Positions 36,625 to 41,488 of a stretch of DNA of 41,488 nt are shown here, in pieces. The stretch's first letter is position 1, and every line of letters starts with the position of its first letter. The stretch is from a virus, in IMG/VR virus record IMGVR_UViG_3300006810_000113, positions 1 to 41,488 of that record; one strand, 5' to 3'. The position numbers and the translations under genes are program-made. Below the pieces are notes generated by a model, which was not told the origin of the DNA, did not search any database, and was given only the letters and a program-made list of their open reading frames with translations.

Positions 36625-37689
36625 TTATTCCCTGTATTCTTTTACATCTGATATTAATTCGCCGCCTGGTTCATACATTGGAGTACTGGTGCCTTCGCCT
36701 TGCTGTCTGTAACGAATACAGCTAAGTGTTTGTTTAAATCCTTCTGATTTTGTAAATGTACTCTGCACTTTTACTACCTGATAGAATCCTGTAAATCTGT
36801 ACTGTCCGGGTGTTGTCCACGGAACACCTAAATCATAAGGTGTTTCAAAGTTTATTTGAATATCCGCTTCGCTGTTTATATATTCAAGATCTCCGTCTTT
36901 TGTTAAATTTCCGTCGCTGCCAGCAATATAATTGCCGCATCCGTTTGACTGCAAATAAACTGGATCGCCGTGTATATCCATTTCTATGTTTAGCAAATCA
37001 ATATCTGAATTCATTAATATGTTGTGCCAGTCTCTGTTAGCTATAGATTCTGTATGTTTAGGTGTACCTATAGTCATTTTAGATCTTTGCGGAAGACTTT
37101 GAGTTTGCGTTATTTCGTCTGGAGAGCTAGGTGGCGAGCCTATTACTGATTTCATTAATACATCTGCACCTTTAGGGTGTTGCAATCCTGGTGTACCTAA
37201 TGCGGCTGTTGCTTCGTTGTGTCCCATATCTGACGTAATCGGCGCAAAGAATGAATAGTTAAAATCTAAATCTAATTTAAGAACATCATTATTTAAGCCA
37301 GTGTAAATATAATTATAAATCCTAGCAGGAGATCCTCCCCCTTTGCCTATACTTCCGGGCGCTGCAAATCTGTTTAATGCTGCTTTGTGTTCAATAACCC
37401 TATAGATATATGTTTTAGCAGTACGCCCGCTTTCAGGTTCTTTAGCACTGCTTTCTGCTAACACAAAGCACTGTATTTTATACCAATTAACTTTGTTATT
37501 TTCATCAGGTTTGCCGTTGACTCCTTCGTTTCGACCGTATTCACTGGCTAAAATTAGTTCTTCTAATATATCAATAATTCTATTACCTGTTTCGCACTTA
37601 ATACTGAAAGAATCATGATCTAATAAATTAAATCTATTTTGAAAAATGTCGTAATTTTCATCAGTTCGTGTATTGCGAACAGGTCCCAT
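36625..37689 (-). CDS. Baseplate hub-like protein, C-terminal part (start uncertain)
   Basis: A 354-residue frame if it starts at ATG 37689, but that ATG has no ribosome site and the same frame continues open for 114 codons upstream until a TAA at 38034-38032. The protein begins VRNTRTDENYDIFQNRF, then has a SIKCETGNRIIDILEELILA segment and NKVNWYKIQCFVLAE, and ends near RFTGFYQVVKVQSTF and QTLSCIRYRQQG. Immediately before gp5 one expects the hub partner; in T4 gp27 binds gp5. That identity is inference from position, as no gp27 motif was recognised. The gene in front (38032-38889) lies in the same frame, so both may be parts of one protein of about 750 residues. Confidence 0.7.
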   Translation of the reverse strand: MGPVRNTRTDENYDIFQNRFNLLDHDSFSIKCETGNRIIDILEELILASEYGRNEGVNGKPDENNKVNWYKIQCFVLAESSAKEPESGRTAKTYIYRVIEHKAALNRFAAPGSIGKGGGSPARIYNYIYTGLNNDVLKLDLDFNYSFFAPITSDMGHNEATAALGTPGLQHPKGADVLMKSVIGSPPSSPDEITQTQSLPQRSKMTIGTPKHTESIANRDWHNILMNSDIDLLNIEMDIHGDPVYLQSNGCGNYIAGSDGNLTKDGDLEYINSEADIQINFETPYDLGVPWTTPGQYRFTGFYQVVKVQSTFTKSEGFKQTLSCIRYRQQGEGTSTPMYEPGGELISDVKEYRE

Positions 37690-38034
37690 TTTATTGATTT
37701 TTCTATCAAAAGGTGTTTTGCTTAATGTCGACTCACCTATCTTATTGCAGTTATCTTTATAAAAACTATAAATTACAGGACCTCTTGAATTAGTACCTTT
37801 GTTACCGCTGAGATTGTATTGTTTATTTTGTGCTACCCAATCATCAAACGCTTTATAAGCTTGTGCATCTCCTGTTGAATTTTCAGCAGCGCTTAAACTT
37901 CCAATACCTCTTTCTTTATCCCAATCTTCTAACCAATTTACTGCAAATTCAGCCGCGCCCGGCGACGAAAGTGCTGTTAATACTGCTGATTCTTCAGCAC
38001 TCGTTTTTGTATCAGGAAATACTATGTAATATTA
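37690..38034 (-). other. Open 114-codon extension and in-frame TAA joining two hub-like genes
   Basis: This stretch between the two hub-like genes lacks an ATG, GTG or TTG in the coding frame, yet has no stop apart from the TAA at 38034-38032. It encodes a plausible soluble sequence (YYIVFPDTKT, FAVNWLEDWDKERGIG, AFDDWVAQNKQ) that runs straight into the downstream frame. The TAA ends the upstream gene in the same frame. A single base change would restore one continuous gene. Readthrough, initiation at a rare codon such as ATA 38025, a recent mutation or a sequence error are all possible. Confidence 0.75.
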
Positions 38035-38889
38035 ATCGCCTTCAGCAATCAAACCTTTTTCTTGTTTTTTCAATTCTTGGGAATTTAGCAAAGCAGTTAA
38101 ACTATTTTGTCCATAAAAACAGATATCTTTAAGTTTGTCTCCAACAAGTGTACCATTGGTCTTAAGAGTAGCGTTTTCATCATTCCATGCTTGATCATTC
38201 CATGCTATTGCTTGACACTGATACATTGTGCCGCCCTCGGTATATTTAAATTTTGCGTTAATTAATTTTACAACAAAATTAAATGGTCCTACAGTGCCCG
38301 GGCGACCTTGATCGTCCCAGCCGTCGAACTTCAATCCTAGCATCCAGCCAGCATCTGAATAATTAGCCCAACCTTGCGCCCTTGCTGCTTTGTCTAAATC
38401 TTCAATGAAATTACCTAAACTATATGGTTCAAATATGTCAAAATCAAAACTTATAGAATGAGTGTTTCTTATGTGTGCATTTGGCGCAGCAAGCCCTTGA
38501 ATTCGCATAGAATCAAAGTGATAATCACTCGCTCCCATGTCAACAGCTACTGGTATACCTGCTTTAAATTGCCCTTTTATCGAATCAGGAAAATTTGTCT
38601 GTCCTTTAGACAAACAACATAAAGACCACATCCAAGAATAAGAAGCAAATTTATGTAATGGATTTTTTCCGCCAGCAGTTGCACCTGTGCCGCCGCCATT
38701 TGGTGTTGGATTTTTATTTCCGCCGGCGCCTGCTGCTCTATTGGGCTCACGAAGATAAAAGAAATCATCAGGAGATAAAGGATTATCTACCCATGTACGC
38801 CAGCTAGTATCGCTTACCGGAGTATCTGTGTTTTCTCTTGTGCTTTCTCCGCCGTTAGCAAGTGTTGCATCAGTATTAAAAGTAGGCAT
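38032..38889 (-). CDS. Baseplate hub-like structural protein, N-terminal part
   Basis: A 285-residue protein from ATG 38889, overlapping the gp53 stop by one base (TAATG). It has a Gly-rich low-complexity stretch near residues 50-75, then SYSWMWSLCCLSKGQ, ISFDFDIFEPYSLGNFIEDL, and FNFVVKLINAKFKYTEGG followed by MYQCQAIAWNDQAWND. The pattern F-x-F-x-V-x-L-x2-A-x-F-x-Y near residue 220 suggests a beta-barrel hub or tube-like fold. It stops at a TAA, after which the frame stays open into the next gene. It is probably part of the central hub of the baseplate next to gp5, which is inference from gene order. Confidence 0.75.
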   Translation of the reverse strand: MPTFNTDATLANGGESTRENTDTPVSDTSWRTWVDNPLSPDDFFYLREPNRAAGAGGNKNPTPNGGGTGATAGGKNPLHKFASYSWMWSLCCLSKGQTNFPDSIKGQFKAGIPVAVDMGASDYHFDSMRIQGLAAPNAHIRNTHSISFDFDIFEPYSLGNFIEDLDKAARAQGWANYSDAGWMLGLKFDGWDDQGRPGTVGPFNFVVKLINAKFKYTEGGTMYQCQAIAWNDQAWNDENATLKTNGTLVGDKLKDICFYGQNSLTALLNSQELKKQEKGLIAEGD

Positions 38890-39203
38890 TACAGCAGTTC
38901 CTTTAAATATTTTGCTTGAGGCAAATATATTTCTACACCAGCTTCGAGATCATAAACAGGGTCTCTAATAACATTTAGATTTCTTTGTGCAAAAACCCAC
39001 CATAAAGCTCGTTCTTTATACAAATCATATGCTAACAAATCCGGCCTATGTGTATATTGAGGTTCTATTTTGTAAAGCACATCGTTTGCTCTTGCTGGTA
39101 CTGGCCTAATTTTTAAAATATCTAAATACAAATCATTTTTTATATCGGTTTTAAAATAAGGACTAGCTCTGCTATAGTCCGGTGAGTCATATTTTGTAGT
39201 CAT
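38889..39203 (-). CDS. 53: Baseplate wedge protein gp53
   Basis: A 104-residue protein from ATG 39203, overlapping the gp48 stop by one base. The sequence follows the gp53 pattern: an N-terminal SPYFKTDIKNDLYLDIL, then YTHRPDLLAYDLYKERALWW, and a C-terminal LEAGVEIYLPQAKYL that resembles the small LysM-like end of gp53. T4 gp53 is 196 residues, so this is a short version. In T4 it joins neighbouring wedges in the last step of baseplate dome assembly. Its position between gp48 and the hub gene agrees. Confidence 0.8.
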   Translation of the reverse strand: MTTKYDSPDYSRASPYFKTDIKNDLYLDILKIRPVPARANDVLYKIEPQYTHRPDLLAYDLYKERALWWVFAQRNLNVIRDPVYDLEAGVEIYLPQAKYLKELL

Positions 39204-40024
39204 TATAAGAATCCATCTAATGCGCCAGCAGCAAAACCTTGTAGACTAAATGTTTGAGACTTGCCTCTACTAATAGCAATCTGCATATTAGCTGTTATTT
39301 CACATTTTGTAGGAGCGTAAGCGCCTACACTAGATTGTATGTAATCAACATCTGCAGGCAAACTTATGTTCCATTGCTTTACTACAACTGGCACATTAGG
39401 AAGCACATGTCTTCCATAACCAGTTAAAGTTACAACCGGAGGAGGCGAACCTTGGAATGCACTGTTTGCATATGCACTTTTAGTTACTGTTTTGAGGTAT
39501 TGTTGTGCAGCAATTATGTAATCTGCTTCTCTTTCTGTTTGACAAGTAAACGTTCCTGAAATACTAATATCACTTACACCGCTGTTTTGGTAAACAACGT
39601 ATGGGTATAATGCATGTGTAGGTGTTTGTTCTGAGTAAGCAGCAAATGTACCTAATGAAACTGTAGGAGTATACGGCCAAATTAACCCATTTGTACGAGC
39701 AATACTACGATGCAACGGTCCAAAACTTATTCCTGGTGGTATACTTAATCTCACTCGCCAATCCTGAGCACCGGTTGCTTTCCAACTAGCAGTTTGAAGC
39801 GTTATTGGTGTTGGATTTGCTCCTTCGGGAATATTTCTTGACCGTAATTGACTGTTGAAAAATTTTCTTTCGTACGTTTCATTGTCAACAAATTCGTCAA
39901 GTCTATTCGTATTATCACCAGTTATCGTAGAACTACCTAAAACTGCATCATTTGTTGCCGTAGGATCAAATGAACTTCTACTTTGACTATCTTGTGTTGG
40001 ATTTTCTACAAATGGTAATGCCAT
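39203..40024 (-). CDS. 48: Baseplate tail-tube cap protein gp48-like
   Basis: A 273-residue protein from ATG 40024, with AGGAAG five bases upstream. It is the first gene of the leftward structural run. The central part (WRVRLSIPPGISFGPLHRS, then GLIWPYTPTVSLGTFAAYSE) and a following YPYVVYQNSGVSDISISGTF resemble the tube-like fold of gp48/gp54, which cap the baseplate and start the tail tube. The N-terminal 60 residues are polar and probably flexible. T4 gp48 is 364 residues. It could instead stand for gp54, as only one such gene is in view, but the gp48 place next to gp53 is the better fit. Confidence 0.7.
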   Translation of the reverse strand: MALPFVENPTQDSQSRSSFDPTATNDAVLGSSTITGDNTNRLDEFVDNETYERKFFNSQLRSRNIPEGANPTPITLQTASWKATGAQDWRVRLSIPPGISFGPLHRSIARTNGLIWPYTPTVSLGTFAAYSEQTPTHALYPYVVYQNSGVSDISISGTFTCQTEREADYIIAAQQYLKTVTKSAYANSAFQGSPPPVVTLTGYGRHVLPNVPVVVKQWNISLPADVDYIQSSVGAYAPTKCEITANMQIAISRGKSQTFSLQGFAAGALDGFL

Positions 40025-40033
40025 ATTTGCTTC

Positions 40034-40060
40034 CTAAATAAAATTTTATACATTATTTAG
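40034..40060. repeat. 8-base inverted repeat in the divergent gap
   Basis: The arms ctaaataa (40034-40041) and ttatttag (40053-40060) are exact inverse complements separated by 11 bases. The outer arm on the minus strand is the candidate late box of the gp48 run. Confidence 0.6.
40054..40060 (-). promoter_or_regulatory. Candidate T4-late-like promoter box for the structural run
   Basis: CTAAATA on the minus strand, ending 29 bases before the gp48 ATG. The same heptamer lies 25 bases before the fibre gene at 11239. It is one base off the usual late box and is part of the inverted repeat. Confidence 0.45.
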
Positions 40061-40089
40061 TTGACAAAATTGTGCGTACATTATATTAT
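40061..40089 (+). promoter_or_regulatory. Host sigma-70-type promoter for gp55
   Basis: TTGACA (40061-40066), a perfect -35 box, and TATTAT (40084-40089), five of six for -10, are separated by 17 bases, the preferred spacing. The expected start is near 40096, leaving a leader of about 17 bases that includes GGAA at 40104-40107. Host polymerase could thus make gp55 early. Confidence 0.65.
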
Positions 40090-40094
40090 AAATA
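40087..40094 (+). promoter_or_regulatory. T4-late promoter box (perfect TATAAATA) for gp55
   Basis: TATAAATA matches the T4 late consensus at all eight positions and lies 18 bases before the gp55 ATG. It shares three bases with the host-type -10 box, so the two forms of polymerase would compete for one site. Confidence 0.65.
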
Positions 40095-40112
40095 TTATTT
40101 TATGGAATTTTA

Positions 40113-40943
40113 ATGAAAAGATATAATTACCTAAACAACAAAGATATTTTACTAGAAATACACAAATCAAAAAATACATTTTGCAGTTATGTTGACGATG
40201 ATTATCATCAATATGATATTATTATACCAATGCCTACACCGTATTCTACTCTAGACGAAACTTTGCAAAAAATAAACATTAGAACTGTAGCAGAAGCTAA
40301 ACGTAATAAAGCAAAAAGATTACAACATCAAGATTACGACCGGCGAAAAGCAGCAGGCGAAAAGATAAAACTAGCCGAATGCGAAGTTAATTATAAAAAG
40401 ATTGATAAAAAAGATCTTATTTTTAGAGTTATGACTTTTGATCATATCCCAGAAGAAATTGGCAGAAAGAAAACTCCTAAGTCTCTAGCTGACACAAAAA
40501 CTAAACTAAATTTTCCTGCTTTTCAACATTTTAAATTTAACGAAAATGACGAATTAGAATGTATAGGCAAAAGTCATTGGCAAGGCGGCATGGAAAATGG
40601 TTATTTTGACAAGCAAAGCGGCAAAGTTACCAATAAACTTGCTCATATGTGGATGAAATTGTGCGAAAGATATTCTACTAGAGGTAACGTTAGGGGATAT
40701 ACTTATAACGACGAAATGAAAGGGCAAGCTATATTACAGCTTACCCAAATAGGACTACAGTTTGATGAATCTAAGAGTCAAAATCCATTTGCATATTACA
40801 CAGCAGCAGTTACAAATAGTTTTGTACGGGTTATAAATTTAGAAAAACGTAATCAAAATATTAGAGACGACATTTTAGAAATGAATAATATGAATCCTAG
40901 TTATACAAGACAAAGTCAACGTGACTGGGATGCTTCAAATTAA
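40113..40943 (+). CDS. 55: Late-transcription sigma factor gp55
   Basis: A 276-residue protein from ATG 40113, with GGAA at 40104-40107 as the ribosome site. Residues 165-265 resemble sigma-70 region 2 as found in gp55 proteins: KLAHMWMKLCERYSTRGN, then YNDEMKGQAILQLTQIGLQF, SQNPFAYYTAAVTNSFVRV and LEKRNQNIRDDIL. Gp55 directs host RNA polymerase to late promoters with a TATAAATA-type -10 box, several of which are in this window. T4 gp55 is 185 residues; the extra N-terminal 110 residues here are basic and typical of marine members. It is followed by gp47 on the same strand after 17 bases, a gene pairing also known in T4-like phages. Confidence 0.9.
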   Translation: MKRYNYLNNKDILLEIHKSKNTFCSYVDDDYHQYDIIIPMPTPYSTLDETLQKINIRTVAEAKRNKAKRLQHQDYDRRKAAGEKIKLAECEVNYKKIDKKDLIFRVMTFDHIPEEIGRKKTPKSLADTKTKLNFPAFQHFKFNENDELECIGKSHWQGGMENGYFDKQSGKVTNKLAHMWMKLCERYSTRGNVRGYTYNDEMKGQAILQLTQIGLQFDESKSQNPFAYYTAAVTNSFVRVINLEKRNQNIRDDILEMNNMNPSYTRQSQRDWDASN

Positions 40944-40960
40944 TAACATACGAGGAAAAA

Positions 40961-41488
40961 TTGTTTAAAAAAGCAGCAATCTTCACAGATATTCACCTTG
41001 GCTTAAAAAGCAACAGTAAAATACATAATACCGACTGCGAAGAATTTGTAGATTGGTTTATAGAACAAGCAAAAGAAAATAATTGCGAAACTGCAATATT
41101 TTGTGGCGACTGGCATCATAATCGTAGCAGCGTTAATATCGGTACACTCGATTATACTGTACGTTGTTTAGAAAAATTAGGCAAAAGTTTTGAAAATTTC
41201 TACATGTTTGTAGGTAATCACGACTTATATTACAAAGATAGACGTGATGTGAGTTCAACTAACTTTGCTAGGCATATTCCAGGCGTTACAGTTATTGATG
41301 AATTTACTGAAATTGAAGATGTTGCATTTGTACCTTGGCTAGTTGATAACGAATGGAAAAAAATTGAACAATCAAAGTCTAAATATATGTTTGGTCACTT
41401 TGAATTGCCGACATTTTTAATGAATGCTCATGTTCAAATGCCAGAACATGGTGATCTAAGAGCATCTCATTTTGTTAATCAGAAGTAT
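40961..41488 (+). CDS. 47: Recombination endonuclease subunit gp47, SbcD/Mre11-like (3' end beyond window)
   Basis: The frame opens at TTG 40961, preceded by GAGGA at 40952-40956, and stays open for 176 residues to the window edge. No ATG is nearby and coding similarity begins at once. Metal-binding motifs of the calcineurin-like nuclease fold are present in order: D-x-H at residues 10-12 (TDIHLG), GDWHHN with Asp 50, GNHD at 85-88, and GHFELP near residue 147. In T4, gp47 forms a complex with gp46 that resects DNA ends for recombination-dependent replication. Gene 46 would be expected downstream, outside the window. Confidence 0.9.
   Translation, partial: MFKKAAIFTDIHLGLKSNSKIHNTDCEEFVDWFIEQAKENNCETAIFCGDWHHNRSSVNIGTLDYTVRCLEKLGKSFENFYMFVGNHDLYYKDRRDVSSTNFARHIPGVTVIDEFTEIEDVAFVPWLVDNEWKKIEQSKSKYMFGHFELPTFLMNAHVQMPEHGDLRASHFVNQKY

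Noticed and set aside
36569-37677. Shared RNTRT peptide and 11-base word cgtgtattgcg in gp5 and the hub-like gene
   Set aside because: The match is only 11 bases and could be chance; no longer similarity surrounds it.
38032-38034. Global reassignment of TAA as a sense codon
   Set aside because: TAA ends many other genes here at tight TAATG junctions, so it acts as a normal stop.
1-41488. tRNA genes, CRISPR arrays, insertion sequences, integrase or attachment sites
   Set aside because: None was seen; the gaps between genes are under 100 bases apart from the hub-like interval, which is open coding frame.

Overview
This window looks like part of the genome of a T4-like (myovirus-type) phage of the marine kind. 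The DNA is AT-rich and almost wholly coding. Genes lie in long same-strand runs whose stops and starts overlap (TAATG, TGATG) or sit a few bases apart. A block of recognisable T4-type baseplate genes (gp48, gp53, a hub-like gene, gp5, gp25, gp6) is followed by a 5,046-residue structural protein and tail fibres, and gp55 and gp47 lie divergently at the right end. The low GC and gene content fit marine cyanophages or SAR11-type pelagiphages; the host cannot be fixed from the sequence.

Layout by region. (1) 1-6922, minus strand: a non-structural cassette read leftward from a probable host-type promoter at 6929-6956. It encodes a small unknown protein, two paralogous glycosyltransferase-like proteins, another unknown protein, a large fusion (two tandem glycosyltransferase-like units plus a methyltransferase-like C-terminus), a 73-residue protein, a QueC-like PP-loop ATPase, and a radical SAM protein cut by the window edge. 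(2) 7013-15164, minus: tail fibre and adhesin genes, two paralogous families (two members and three members), the largest of the second family carrying a phage tail-collar domain, plus a small structural protein. (3) 15199-30339, minus: the giant structural protein. (4) 30342-40024, minus: baseplate genes gp6, gp25, gp5, the hub-like pair, gp53 and gp48. (5) 40113-41488, plus: gp55, the late sigma factor, then gp47, the recombination nuclease subunit, cut by the window edge.

How the parts work together. Regions 2-4 form the late structural module. Their few intergenic gaps hold copies of a T4-late-like -10 box (NATAAATA or CTAAATA), the kind of element gp55-type sigma factors read. gp55 has a host-type promoter overlapping a perfect TATAAATA box, which suggests early start-up followed by self-activation. 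Region 1 has a host-type promoter and no clear late box, so it may be expressed at a different time. It may glycosylate or otherwise modify DNA, the virion or a host component; the target is unknown.

Points most worth checking: an in-frame TAA splitting the hub-like gene with 114 open codons and no ATG, GTG or TTG downstream of it; the composite glycosyltransferase/methyltransferase/PP-loop/radical SAM cassette; a probable seven-bladed propeller in the giant protein interrupted by about 600 residues; and a GC-rich adhesin tip joined to an AT-rich fibre gene at a short tandem repeat. No tRNA, rRNA, CRISPR array, insertion sequence or convincing terminator was seen.
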